A stretch of DNA of 64,000 nucleotides from JAYPAN01 sp049597955 (GTDB lineage Bacteria > Pseudomonadota > Alphaproteobacteria > RS24): the NCBI GenBank assembly GCA_049597955.1, contig JBMYND010000002.1, forward strand, positions 62,001-126,000, read 5' to 3'. The notes under the pieces are model-generated. The model was not told where the DNA came from. It worked only from the letters and a program-made list of their open reading frames with translations, and did no database searches. Positions 1-8,227 of this stretch are shown one piece after another. Each line of letters opens with the position of its first letter. The stretch's first letter is position 1. The position numbers and the translations under genes were made by a program.

Positions 1-1031
1 CCCGGCGCCAAATGCACCAGACCGGTGCCGGTCTCATCGGTGACAAAATCCCCGGCCAAAAGCGGCACGTCGAACTCATAACCCTGTCCGACAAATGGGT
101 GGGCGCAAACCATGCCGGTCGGGTCAATATCACCAAGCCGGTCAAATGTCTCAATCTGTGCCGCCGCCATGACTTGCGCGGCCAGCGCATCACACAAGAC
201 CAGATGCGCCGACCCGGCCTGATACAGCCCGTAAGTAAGATTGGGCGAATAGCCAATGGCGCGATTGCCCGGCAGCGTCCAGGGCGTTGTAGTCCAAATC
301 ACGGCATGGGCATTGTCGGGCATTTCATTGCCGCCCTTATTGGTCACCGGAAATTTGACAAAGACGGTGGGCGAGACATGCTCTTCATATTCCACCTCAG
401 CCTCGGCCAAAGCGGTTTTTTCGACCACAGACCACATGACCGGCTTGGAGCCGCGATACAGGCTGCCATCCATAATGAATTTCTGAAATTCGCTGACAAT
501 TGTCGCTTCGGCGTCAAATGACATGGTGGTATAGGGATTGTCCCAATCGCCAAAAATGCCGAGACGCTGAAATTGTTGCGATTGAACGCGCACCCAATTT
601 TCGGCAAAGCGGCGACATTCATTGCGAAACTCACCGGCATCCACCGCATCCTTGTCCAAGCCCTTATTGCGATATTGTTCTTCTATTTTCCATTCAATCG
701 GCAGGCCGTGACAATCCCAACCCGGCACATAAACCGCATCATAACCCATCATTTGATGCGATTTAACGATAACATCCTTGATGATTTTATTGAGCGCATG
801 GCCGATATGAATATCGCCATTGGCATAGGGCGGGCCGTCATGCAGGATGAATTTTTCCCGACCGGCGCTTTGCTTGCGCAGGCTTTCATACAGGCCAATC
901 TCCTGCCACCAAGCGAGCAGTTCCGGCTCACGCTTGGGCAGACCGGCTTTCATCGGAAATTCGGTCTGCGGCAGGTTCAGCGTATCGCGATAGTCGCGCC
1001 CGCCTGTCTCATCTGTCGAATTATCTGTCAT
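1..1031 (-). CDS. ileS: Isoleucyl-tRNA synthetase, N-terminal part (gene continues past the left edge)
   Basis: Class I aminoacyl-tRNA synthetase that charges tRNA-Ile in the cytoplasm. I read the frame on the minus strand from ATG at 1031. The first 80 residues end in NGDIHIGHALNK, with the HIGH nucleotide-binding motif at about residues 75-78. GWDCHGLPIEWK follows at about 105, and the start of the editing (CP1) domain is visible as TTTPWTLPGNRA. About 343 codons lie in the window; the KMSKS loop, anticodon-binding part and C-terminus lie beyond position 1. A second in-frame ATG at 1043 is possible, and neither start has a strong Shine-Dalgarno. The gene lies 31 bp downstream of ribF on the same strand, so the two are probably cotranscribed, an arrangement common in proteobacteria. 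No frame disruption seen. Confidence 0.96.
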   Translation of the reverse strand, partial: MTDNSTDETGGRDYRDTLNLPQTEFPMKAGLPKREPELLAWWQEIGLYESLRKQSAGREKFILHDGPPYANGDIHIGHALNKIIKDVIVKSHQMMGYDAVYVPGWDCHGLPIEWKIEEQYRNKGLDKDAVDAGEFRNECRRFAENWVRVQSQQFQRLGIFGDWDNPYTTMSFDAEATIVSEFQKFIMDGSLYRGSKPVMWSVVEKTALAEAEVEYEEHVSPTVFVKFPVTNKGGNEMPDNAHAVIWTTTPWTLPGNRAIGYSPNLTYGLYQAGSAHLVLCDALAAQVMAAAQIETFDRLGDIDPTGMVCAHPFVGQGYEFDVPLLAGDFVTDETGTGLVHLAP

Positions 1032-1062
1032 GGGTTCTTTCATCAATGCTCGTGCCGCAGGT

Positions 1063-2046
1063 TTAGCAAGCGGCGGCGCGGGCGGCAAGCCGTTCACGCG
1101 CGGTTTCACTGTCGCGGGCAATTTGCGCTTTCAAAGCGTCCAGCCCGTCAAATTTCTGCTCAGGCCGGATGAAATCAATCAGCGCCACCGACATCCATTG
1201 GCCGTAAATATCGGCGTCAAAATCAAATAAATGGGTTTCAAGACGCGGTTGCAGCGTGCCGACAGTCGGGCGCATGCCAAGATTGGCCACACCGTCAAAC
1301 CATTGCCTGGCCAGCGCGCCGGTCATGATTTGGGTGCGCACCGCATATACACCAAAAGCCGGATGCAAATAATCATCCAACTCCATATTGGCGGTGGCAA
1401 AGCCGATTGTATGGCCGCGCTTGTCGCCAGTGGCAATTTCCCCTTCCAAGGCCCAATCATGGCCGAGCAGGCTTGCCGCCTTTTCCGGCGCGCCGTCGCG
1501 CAAAGCCTGTCTAATCGCCGAGGAAGAATAGGGGGTTTCATTGTCAGTCTGCAAAACCGCCTGCGTTGTGACCACGTCAAAACCATGCGTCGCGCCAAAG
1601 GCTTGCAGCATGGCAATATCGCCACGCCGCCCCTTGCCAAAATGAAAATCATGGCCAATGGCGATGGATTTGGCTTGCAAGTCCCCAACCAAAAGTCGGG
1701 TGATAAAATCTTCCGCCTCGCAAGACGCCATGCGCGCATCAAATGGCAAAGCAAGGGTGAAATCAACGCCGGCAGCCTCCAACAGCCGCGCACGCGTGAC
1801 AATGCGGGTCAGACGAAAGCTCGGCGCGTCAGGTGCGAAATGACGACGCGGATGCGGGTCAAACAATATGACCCCCAGCGGGCAACCCAGCTTTTCGGCA
1901 TGTGCGCGCGCATTGGCGATAACCGCATGATGGCCCAAATGCACACCGTCAAAATTGCCAATCGCCAATACGCTGCCGCGCCATTTATCGGGCAATTCGG
2001 CAAGGCTGCGATATAATGTGGAATGGGTCAGCATGTCGGCCGGCAT
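1063..2046 (-). CDS. ribF: Bifunctional riboflavin kinase / FAD synthetase
   Basis: Makes FMN and then FAD from riboflavin and ATP in the cytoplasm. The N-terminal nucleotidyltransferase half carries GNFDGVHLGHHAVI near residues 30-43 and a later AIGHDFHFGKGRRGD block. The C-terminal half is the riboflavin kinase barrel, with ANLGMRPTV and an LETHLFDFDADIYG segment. Its 327 residues match the family. The start could be ATG 2046 or ATG 2034 (MLTHSTLYRSL); neither has a convincing ribosome site. It lies between the HAD phosphatase gene (55 bp upstream) and ileS (31 bp downstream), all on the minus strand, so a three-gene operon is likely. Confidence 0.95.
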   Translation of the reverse strand: MPADMLTHSTLYRSLAELPDKWRGSVLAIGNFDGVHLGHHAVIANARAHAEKLGCPLGVILFDPHPRRHFAPDAPSFRLTRIVTRARLLEAAGVDFTLALPFDARMASCEAEDFITRLLVGDLQAKSIAIGHDFHFGKGRRGDIAMLQAFGATHGFDVVTTQAVLQTDNETPYSSSAIRQALRDGAPEKAASLLGHDWALEGEIATGDKRGHTIGFATANMELDDYLHPAFGVYAVRTQIMTGALARQWFDGVANLGMRPTVGTLQPRLETHLFDFDADIYGQWMSVALIDFIRPEQKFDGLDALKAQIARDSETARERLAARAAAC

Positions 2047-2101
2047 GGATGGCTTTCAAATGGTCAAATTACACGTCTAACGGGTTTTATCGCGTCCATG
2101 G

Positions 2102-2974
2102 CTACCAGACAAGATGGCGCATGGCATAATGGGCATGGGTGTTTTCCTCAGCCAGCAGGGCGGCAATATCTTGCGGCGTGTCAATGGCATGGCCAGACGC
2201 CCCGGCCAGCCCGCCGGAAATGAATAAAGCATCAATACCGGCATTGGCAGCGCCCGGAATATCGGTTTTCGGGCCATCCCCCACCGCCAAAATCTTCGGC
2301 GCATCCAGCATGGCAGCCAGTTTCTCACGGGCCTGTTGGTAAACCGGTAAATAGGGCTTGCCGAGCCAGACCACCTCGCCGCCGGTTTTTTCATAGATTT
2401 CGGCCACCGCCCCGGCGCAATAAATCACCTTATCGGCCATTTGCACTTTGCGGTCGGGATTGGCGCATAAAACCGGCAGATTGCGCGCCTGCCATGTCGC
2501 CATCATAGCGCGGTAATCATCGGGGGTTTCGACATCATCATCATACATGCCGGTAAACAGGATGAAATCGGCCTCTTCCAATTTGCTTAACGGAATCTTG
2601 GCGTCTTCAATCAAATCCATATCCTTGTCCGGCCCGACATGAAAACAGCGTTGGCCGTCTTTAATTCTCTGCAAGGTCATTTGCTGCGCCACATCGCCGG
2701 ATGTCAGCACGGCGTCAAACGCATCTCCGGCCACGCCCATGCGGTCAAGCTGGGCGGCGACGGTGCGCCCGGGGCGCGGGGCATTGGACAAAAGCAGCAC
2801 TTTGCCGCCACCGGCGCGCCAGTTTTTCAAACACTCATAAGCGCCGTCAAAGGCTTGGCGGCCATTGTGCAAAACGCCCCAAACATCGCACAGCAGCGCA
2901 TTATAGCGCCCGCTCAACTCGGCCAGTCCGGCAATGATTTTCGGCACCGGTGAAGAAACATTGCGCTCATCCAT
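2102..2974 (-). CDS. HAD-IIA family hydrolase (TIGR01459-type)
   Basis: Predicted cytosolic sugar- or nucleotide-phosphate phosphatase of the HAD IIA class. The nucleophile motif is LLCDVWGVLHNG (D at about residue 28), in the DxWG form typical of this alphaproteobacterial subfamily. LLLSNAPRPG follows as motif II, and the C-terminal acidic motif is ILAVGDGPKTDIPGAANAG. I chose ATG 2974 because AAAGGG lies 7 nt upstream; an upstream extension to 3118 is open but runs into the divergent promoter region and is not protein-like. 290 residues is normal for the family. The substrate is unknown. First gene of the HAD-ribF-ileS run, which may suggest a link to flavin phosphate metabolism, but that is inference. 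Confidence 0.88.
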   Translation of the reverse strand: MDERNVSSPVPKIIAGLAELSGRYNALLCDVWGVLHNGRQAFDGAYECLKNWRAGGGKVLLLSNAPRPGRTVAAQLDRMGVAGDAFDAVLTSGDVAQQMTLQRIKDGQRCFHVGPDKDMDLIEDAKIPLSKLEEADFILFTGMYDDDVETPDDYRAMMATWQARNLPVLCANPDRKVQMADKVIYCAGAVAEIYEKTGGEVVWLGKPYLPVYQQAREKLAAMLDAPKILAVGDGPKTDIPGAANAGIDALFISGGLAGASGHAIDTPQDIAALLAEENTHAHYAMRHLVW

Positions 2975-3084
2975 AATACGACCCTTTCGGTTTGCCGATT
3001 GGCCGTCTGTTTTACGCTCGGCCTTGCGCCCTCTTCTTAATGTGTTAGCTTTGCACCCGTCAATGTCAACAGAGGGAGGACGCC

Positions 3085-3849
3085 ATGACATTATTTGATT
3101 TAAGCGGAAAAACAGCAATTATCACCGGCGCGTCGCGCGGCATTGGCGAGGCGATTGCCCGCCGCATGGCCGAGCATGGTGCCAATGTGGTCGTGTCCAG
3201 CCGCAAGGCCCCGGCTTGCGATGAAGTGACCAATTCAATCAATGAGCAATATCCCGGACGGGCGCTGACCGTGGCTTGCAATATTGGCGATAAAGAGCAA
3301 TTGCAAAATCTGGTCGATAAAACCCGCCAACATTTCGGACAAGTCGATATTCTGGTCTGCAATGCGGCGGTCAACCCATATTTCGGGCCGGCCGCCGATT
3401 GCCCGGATGATGCTTTTGACAAAATCATGGGCAGCAATGTCAAATCCAATCACTGGCTGTGCAATATGGTGCTGCCGGAAATGATTGAGCGCAAGGATGG
3501 GGCAATCATCATTATTTCATCAATTGGCGGGCTGAAAGGCTCAGCCGTGCTCGGCACTTACGGTATTTCCAAAGCGGCTGATTTCCAGCTTGCGCGCAAT
3601 ATTGCGGTTGAGCATGGCGGCCATAATATCCGTGCCAATGCGATTGCGCCGGGTCTTATCAAAACCTATTTCGCCCAAGCATTGTGGGATAATCCGGAGA
3701 TTCTCAAGCAATCGACCGCCACCACGCCGCTCAAGCGCATTGGTGCGCCCGATGAAATTGCCGGCGCGGCAGTGTTTTTGGCCAGCGAGGCCGGGGCATT
3801 TATGACCGGTCAGCAAGTGGTGATTGACGGCGGCCAAACCATTACTTGA
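3085..3849 (+). CDS. SDR family NAD(P)-dependent oxidoreductase (DHRS4-like)
   Basis: Classical short-chain dehydrogenase/reductase of 254 residues. The cofactor motif TGASRGIG is at residues 14-21, NAAV at 93-96, the catalytic Ser in IISSIGG at about 145, and YGISK supplies Tyr159 and Lys163. The C-terminus ends in the usual TGQQVVIDGG. NAAVNPYFGP and the APGLIKTYFAQALW segment resemble the DHRS4/peroxisomal SDR group, which often occurs with acyl-CoA dehydrogenases; the exact substrate cannot be read from sequence. A strong ribosome site GAGGGAGG lies just upstream of ATG 3085. It is divergent from the HAD-ribF-ileS operon, with about 110 bp of shared promoter space. No terminator is evident directly behind it. 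Confidence 0.9.
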   Translation: MTLFDLSGKTAIITGASRGIGEAIARRMAEHGANVVVSSRKAPACDEVTNSINEQYPGRALTVACNIGDKEQLQNLVDKTRQHFGQVDILVCNAAVNPYFGPAADCPDDAFDKIMGSNVKSNHWLCNMVLPEMIERKDGAIIIISSIGGLKGSAVLGTYGISKAADFQLARNIAVEHGGHNIRANAIAPGLIKTYFAQALWDNPEILKQSTATTPLKRIGAPDEIAGAAVFLASEAGAFMTGQQVVIDGGQTIT

Positions 3850-4179
3850 TGGCTGTTGGCGGATGGCAGGCTTGGCTTGCGGTTTTGCTTTCAAGCGCAA
3901 TAAATTAACTGGATGCAAATATATTTAACCCATTGTTTTTATTGAAAATATGGGGATTGCAATTGTCGCGCGAAGCTATCAAATGACACACGCACTGGTT
4001 AGTGCGGCCGATTTCACCCGTGGGCTTGCTCCGGTTATTCCCACCTGCCGGCGCGGTCTGTCCGCCCGGGTGAGAAATACGGCGCCGGCGGGCATTATGC
4101 CCGCCGGTTTCCGCCGCCTGTATGGCAGCCTCATTCATCAATAAAAGTAAAAAAATCTTAACGAAAAAGCATCACACCG
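3850..4179. other. Intergenic region between the SDR gene and the groES promoter
   Basis: No convincing protein gene. The first part (about 3895-3960) is AT-rich. The second part is GC-rich and full of inverted repeats (listed separately). Short open frames of 64 (plus) and 78 (minus) codons exist, but they lack a ribosome site and read through the hairpins, so I do not call them. Confidence 0.7.
3991..4107 (+). ncRNA. Candidate structured RNA (hairpin cluster; identity unknown)
   Basis: Several helices stack within about 120 nt. CGCACT (3991-3996) pairs perfectly with AGTGCG (4001-4006) around a GGTT loop. TCACCCG (4014-4020) pairs perfectly with CGGGTGA (4067-4073). That helix encloses TGGG/CCCA (4021-4024 with 4040-4043) and GCGG/CCGC (4053-4056 with 4062-4065), giving a three-way junction. 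Next comes a perfect 10-bp hairpin, arms 4085-4094 and 4098-4107, around a TTA loop. No known RNA family is recognised. The strand is a guess. It ends about 70 bp upstream of the groES promoter, so it would be a free small RNA or the 3' end of the SDR transcript, not the groES leader. Confidence 0.3.
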
Positions 4180-4209
4180 CTTGACAGCAGGGCAATGGCT
4201 TCCTATCTC
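4180..4209 (+). promoter_or_regulatory. groESL promoter (RpoH-like, also a fair sigma-70 match)
   Basis: CTTG at 4180-4183 and CCTATCT at 4202-4208 are separated by 18 nt, matching the alphaproteobacterial heat-shock sigma-32 pattern CTTG-N17/18-CYTATNT. The same bases read as TTGACA (4181-4186), 17 nt, TATCTC (4204-4209) for the housekeeping sigma factor. It sits about 90 bp before groES and directly upstream of the CIRCE repeat. Confidence 0.75.
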
Positions 4210-4220
4210 CATGAGGCTTT

Positions 4221-4247
4221 TTGGCACTCCTCTTTAGAGAGTGCCAA
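4221..4247 (+). promoter_or_regulatory. CIRCE element, HrcA operator for groESL
   Basis: Perfect inverted repeat TTGGCACTC (4221-4229), 9-nt spacer, GAGTGCCAA (4239-4247). This differs from the CIRCE consensus TTAGCACTC-N9-GAGTGCTAA by one symmetric substitution per arm. It lies just after the -10 element, where HrcA would block initiation or early elongation. HrcA itself is not in the window. Confidence 0.93.
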
Positions 4248-4299
4248 AACCGTTTCGGGGCAAACCCGCAAGCAAGACGATTAACAGGAGATCTGAGAG

Positions 4300-4587
4300 A
4301 TGAAATTTCGTCCTTTGCATGACCGCGTTCTCGTGCGGCGCGTTGATGAAGACACAAAAACAGCCGGTGGCATTATTATTCCCGACAGTGCGCAGGAAAA
4401 GCCGTCGCAAGGCGTTGTTGTTGCCGTGGGCAATGGCACGCGCGGCGATGATGGCAGCGTCACCCCGCTCGATGTCAAACCGAAAGACACCATATTGTTC
4501 GGCAAATGGTCGGGCAGTGAGGTAACGATTGACGGCGAAGAGCTGTTAATCATGAAAGAAAGCGACATTCTGGGCATTGTTGGCTAA
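4300..4587 (+). CDS. groES: Co-chaperonin GroES (Hsp10)
   Basis: Seven-membered lid of the GroEL folding chamber, cytosolic. The 95 residues begin MKFRPLHDRVLVRRVDEDT. They carry the mobile loop around residues 17-35 (TAGGIIIPDSAQEKPSQG) and end in the conserved ESDILGIVG. AGGAG at 4286-4290 and a second purine run provide the ribosome site. It is the first gene of the groESL operon; groEL starts 41 bp downstream. Heat-shock and HrcA control are visible upstream as an RpoH-like promoter and a CIRCE repeat. Confidence 0.98.
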   Translation: MKFRPLHDRVLVRRVDEDTKTAGGIIIPDSAQEKPSQGVVVAVGNGTRGDDGSVTPLDVKPKDTILFGKWSGSEVTIDGEELLIMKESDILGIVG

Positions 4588-4628
4588 TCAAGCTGACCGA
4601 CCCAATTCATGCCTGACAGGAGAGAATT

Positions 4629-6263
4629 ATGGCGAAAGAAGTAACATTTGGATCTGAAGCCCGCGACAAAATGCTCAAGGGCGTCGATATTCTGGCCGAT
4701 GCCGTTAAAGTGACGCTTGGCCCGAAAGGCCGCAATGTTGTCCTCGACAAATCCTTTGGCGCGCCGCGCACCACAAAAGATGGTGTATCCGTGGCCAAGG
4801 AAATCGAGCTGGAAGACAAGTTTGAAAATATGGGCGCCCAAATGGTGCGCGAAGTGGCCTCCCGCACCAATGACGAAGCCGGTGACGGCACCACTACGGC
4901 GACTGTGCTGGCCCAGGCAATTATCCGCGAAGGCCACAAAGCCGTTGCCGCCGGTATGAACCCGATGGATTTGAAACGCGGCATTGATGTGGCTGTTGCC
5001 GCCGCATTGGCTGACCTCGACAAGCGTTCCAAGAAAATCAAATCAAATGATGAGATTTCGCAAGTTGGCACAATTTCCGCCAATGGTGAGGCCGCGATTG
5101 GCGGCATGATTGCCGAGGCAATGGAAAAAGTCGGCAAGGAAGGCGTGATTACGGTGGAAGAGGCCAAAGGTCTGGAAAGCGAGTTGGATGTTGTGGAAGG
5201 CATGCAATTCGACCGTGGCTATCTGTCGCCTTATTTCATCACCAATGCCGACAAAATGACCACTGAGCTGGAAGACCCGCTTATCCTCCTGCATGAGGCC
5301 AAATTGTCGAATTTGCAATCCATGGTGCCGATTTTGGAAGCCGTGGTGCAAAGCTCACGCTCGCTGCTGATTATCGCCGAAGATATTGAAGGCGAGGCGC
5401 TGGCGACTTTGGTGGTCAATAAGCTGCGTGGTGGCCTGAAAATTGCCGCCGTCAAAGCCCCCGGTTTCGGTGACCGCCGCAAAGCCATGCTCGAAGACAT
5501 TGCCATTTTGACCGGCGGTCAAGTGGTGTCGGAAGATTTGGGCATTAAGCTGGAAAATGTGACCCTCGACATGCTCGGCACAGCCAAGCGCGTGGCCATC
5601 ACCAAAGATGAGACCACAATTGTTGACGGTGCCGGCAAGAAAAAAGACATTGAAGGCCGCACCGCACAAATCCGCACCCAAATCGACAGCACAACATCGG
5701 ATTATGACCGCGAAAAGCTGCAAGAGCGTCTGGCCAAATTGTCGGGCGGTGTTGCCGTGCTGAAAGTGGGCGGTGCTACCGAAGTTGAAGTGAAAGAGCG
5801 CAAAGACCGCGTTGACGATGCGTTGAACGCAACCCGCGCTGCGGTTGAAAGCGGCATTGTGCCGGGCGGCGGCACGGCGCTGTTGCTGGCCAGCGCGGCT
5901 GTCGATAAACTCGAAAACGACAATGCCGATATTCGTGCCGGTATCAAAATCGTGCGCCGGGCACTGGAAGCGCCATTGCGTCAGATTGCAGAAAATGCCG
6001 GTGTGGAAGGCTCAATCGTTGTCGGCAAAGTGCTGGACGGCAAAGGCAAAATCGGCTTTGACGCGCAAAACGAAGTCTATTGCGACCTGATTGCCGCCGG
6101 TATTGTTGACCCGGCCAAAGTGGTCACAACCGCCTTGCGGGATGCGGCATCGGTCGCCGGTTTGGTGATTACCACCGAGGCCATGGTCGCCGACAAGCCC
6201 GAGCCGAAAGGCGCGGCAGCCCCGGCCATGCCCGATATGGGCGGCATGGGCGGCATGATGTAA
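4629..6263 (+). CDS. groEL: Chaperonin GroEL (Hsp60)
   Basis: Tetradecameric ATP-dependent folding chaperonin. 544 residues, the standard length. The ATP-binding segment VTLGPKGRNVVLDKSFG is at about residues 29-45 and DGTTTATVLA at about 87-96; the C-terminus has the usual flexible GGMGGMM tail. The ribosome site AGGAGAGAATT precedes ATG 4629. Only one groEL is seen in the window. The operon closes with a strong intrinsic terminator at 6283-6317. Confidence 0.99.
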   Translation: MAKEVTFGSEARDKMLKGVDILADAVKVTLGPKGRNVVLDKSFGAPRTTKDGVSVAKEIELEDKFENMGAQMVREVASRTNDEAGDGTTTATVLAQAIIREGHKAVAAGMNPMDLKRGIDVAVAAALADLDKRSKKIKSNDEISQVGTISANGEAAIGGMIAEAMEKVGKEGVITVEEAKGLESELDVVEGMQFDRGYLSPYFITNADKMTTELEDPLILLHEAKLSNLQSMVPILEAVVQSSRSLLIIAEDIEGEALATLVVNKLRGGLKIAAVKAPGFGDRRKAMLEDIAILTGGQVVSEDLGIKLENVTLDMLGTAKRVAITKDETTIVDGAGKKKDIEGRTAQIRTQIDSTTSDYDREKLQERLAKLSGGVAVLKVGGATEVEVKERKDRVDDALNATRAAVESGIVPGGGTALLLASAAVDKLENDNADIRAGIKIVRRALEAPLRQIAENAGVEGSIVVGKVLDGKGKIGFDAQNEVYCDLIAAGIVDPAKVVTTALRDAASVAGLVITTEAMVADKPEPKGAAAPAMPDMGGMGGMM

Positions 6264-6282
6264 ATTACCACCTTCCGATTTC

Positions 6283-6317
6283 GGGGTCGCCAATAATATT
6301 GGCGGCCCCTTTTTTTT
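6283..6317 (+). terminator. Rho-independent terminator of groESL
   Basis: A 12-bp stem (arms 6283-6294 and 6298-6309, one G-T pair) closes a 3-nt AAT loop and is followed by eight T residues (6310-6317). It starts 20 bp after the groEL stop codon. Confidence 0.93.
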
Positions 6318-6574
6318 GCCTGCACGATTTCCTATTTAACACCTAGCCATAGGCGTTCGCTTCTGTTAGCTTGCGCCCGCCCTGACAGAGCAGGGCATTG
6401 GTAACAACAAAAAGACATCGGGTTCGTCTTCTCGTTTGTATGTGTTTGGTTGCGCGGTCGCGGCATTTTTGCCGCCGCTTAACCGTTTTCTTACCTGTCT
6501 TGCGCCATGCTGCAAAAGTCGGTGTCGCCAAGGTATCGCGTTGTGTTGAGAAGCGTGTCCCGTAAGGAGGTCGC
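6318..6574 (+). promoter_or_regulatory. Leader region before the type I secretion operon
   Basis: About 250 bp with no gene. It must hold the promoter of the secretion operon, though no clear -35/-10 pair stands out. Two small hairpins are visible: GCCCTG (6379-6384) with CAGGGC (6391-6396), and GCGGC (6460-6464) with GCCGC (6471-6475). AAGGAGG at about 6563-6569 is a very strong ribosome site for the outer-membrane component. Confidence 0.4.
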
Positions 6575-8227
6575 ATGTTTGGACTTGTTGTATCGCGCCC
6601 CAAAGTGAGGGTGCGTTGGTTTTGTCGGCGTTATATTTGCGGGATAAGCGGGGCGGCCATTTCTGTGGCGGCAATAATGTCGCTTGCGCTGCTGGTGCCT
6701 GTGGCACGCGCCCATGCGGCAGAGGAAGATGACGGCGCGCTTATCGCCGAGCGGCAGATTTTCAATTCGGATATATTCACGCCCGGCGCCTTGGATGATG
6801 AGCTTTACAATCCGACCATCCCCAAGCCCGATATGCAGCCCGGTCAGACTTTGCTTGATGATGAAGCGATTGAACAAGCGCCGCTTGTGCCTGCGCCGCC
6901 GGCGGTCGCCGAATTGCAACAGACTTTGCTCGACCATCCCAGCCTGCTGAGCGCCGGACAACAAGTCTGCGAAGCCAAATATCAAGTGCTGTTCGGGCAG
7001 AGCAATTATTATCCGAAATTATCAATGAATCTGTCGGGCGGCAGCAAATGGGTCAATAAGACCACCCGCGCCGATGAATTTGGCGGCACGGACAGCCCCG
7101 AATATGACGGCGATGGCGTCAATGCGGTTCTTTCCATGCGACAAAATATTTATGATTGGGGGCTGACCCGCGCAACGATAAATGTCGCCCAGCATGACCG
7201 CGCGGTCGCCCAGCTCCAGCGGCTTTTGACATTGGAAGAAAAGCTTGGCGAGTTTTACGGCATGGCGTTTCAATATGTGCTGCAAGAAGAATTGGTGCGC
7301 CATTTCCGGCAGGCCAAGCAGGATGTCGATTTCGGCATTGCCGGTGTGGAGGCGCGGTTTCGCGCCGGTGCGGCGCGGCTGGCCGAAGTGCGCCAAGCCA
7401 AAATCATTGGTCTGGACATCACCTCGCAAGTGACGCAAGCCGAGCGCGAATTGGATATTGTGCTGCGCGCCATGAAAACCCAATTCGCGCTGGACGCGGC
7501 CCATGCGCGCCGTGCGGTGGCGCATTTCATCCGCATGCGGCCGGAGATTCCCGAATTGATTGGCGGGCGCGACAGCCTCAATGCGCGCATTTTGCAGCGC
7601 AATATATTGCGCACACAGGCCGAGCAACGCCAAGTCAAGGCCGAGCGCCGCCCCGGCCTGACCGGGGTCATTGCCGGGCGCGCTTGGGATGTGTTTGAGA
7701 AAAACACATGCGGCGATGTCGTGCCGAGAAATCACCCCGATGCGGTCAATCGCGGCTCATTATTCAGCCCCGATTATCGGCGCGGCAAAAATTGCAGCAC
7801 GCGCGAATTGACCGGCGCGATTGAGTTTAACATGCCTTTATTTGATGGCGGGGCCAGCAAGGCGCGCCTTGGCGGGGCTGCCGCGCGCGAGCGCGGGCTG
7901 GAAGCCGAGCTTGCCGCCCATTTGCGCCAGCATGAAAGCGAAAGTCGCCGCTTGCAGGGCCAGCTTTTAAGCCTGCTCACAAGGCTTGCCGAAGCGCGCG
8001 AAAAAGAGCGCGAGATTAAAACCCAACTCAATTCGGAGCAGCAGGTTGAAGGCCGCACCCGCGCCAATGCGATTGATATTTTGGCGCTCAAACAGCGCCT
8101 TGTATTGGCCCAGGCCGACCTTATCGGCTTGCGCATGCAGGCGGAAAATGCCCGTCGTGAATCCTTGAGCATTGCCGACAGGCTGGCCGATACAGTGAAA
8201 ATTACCCTTGGAGAGAGCGGATGTTAG
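6575..8227 (+). CDS. TolC-family outer-membrane component of a type I secretion system
   Basis: Predicted trimeric outer-membrane channel and periplasmic tunnel. It has a long signal peptide: a basic N-region (residues 8-20), then a hydrophobic run ending near VARAHA at about 48. The mature part has two repeats with the helix-rich OEP pattern, including SGGSKWVNKTTRADEF, MRQNIYDWGLTRATINVA (first) and IEFNMPLFDGGASKARLG (second). Total 550 residues, at the long side for TolC. The start is supported by AAGGAGG 5-6 nt upstream. The stop overlaps the ABC transporter start by 7 nt, so translation is coupled. LapE/AggA-type proteins are the closest functional analogues I can suggest; this is family-level inference. 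Confidence 0.88.
   Translation: MFGLVVSRPKVRVRWFCRRYICGISGAAISVAAIMSLALLVPVARAHAAEEDDGALIAERQIFNSDIFTPGALDDELYNPTIPKPDMQPGQTLLDDEAIEQAPLVPAPPAVAELQQTLLDHPSLLSAGQQVCEAKYQVLFGQSNYYPKLSMNLSGGSKWVNKTTRADEFGGTDSPEYDGDGVNAVLSMRQNIYDWGLTRATINVAQHDRAVAQLQRLLTLEEKLGEFYGMAFQYVLQEELVRHFRQAKQDVDFGIAGVEARFRAGAARLAEVRQAKIIGLDITSQVTQAERELDIVLRAMKTQFALDAAHARRAVAHFIRMRPEIPELIGGRDSLNARILQRNILRTQAEQRQVKAERRPGLTGVIAGRAWDVFEKNTCGDVVPRNHPDAVNRGSLFSPDYRRGKNCSTRELTGAIEFNMPLFDGGASKARLGGAAARERGLEAELAAHLRQHESESRRLQGQLLSLLTRLAEAREKEREIKTQLNSEQQVEGRTRANAIDILALKQRLVLAQADLIGLRMQAENARRESLSIADRLADTVKITLGESGC

Noticed and set aside
1231..2016. Long open frame on the plus strand
   Set aside because: It is antisense to ribF, which has clear motifs; the frame is open only because of codon bias.
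4055..4064. Assignment of the hairpin cluster as 6S RNA
   Set aside because: Only a ten-base resemblance in one loop; the long bubble-bearing duplex of 6S RNA cannot be built here.
3905..4144. Two short frames, one per strand, upstream of groES
   Set aside because: No ribosome site, they pass through several perfect hairpins, and composition is not protein-like.
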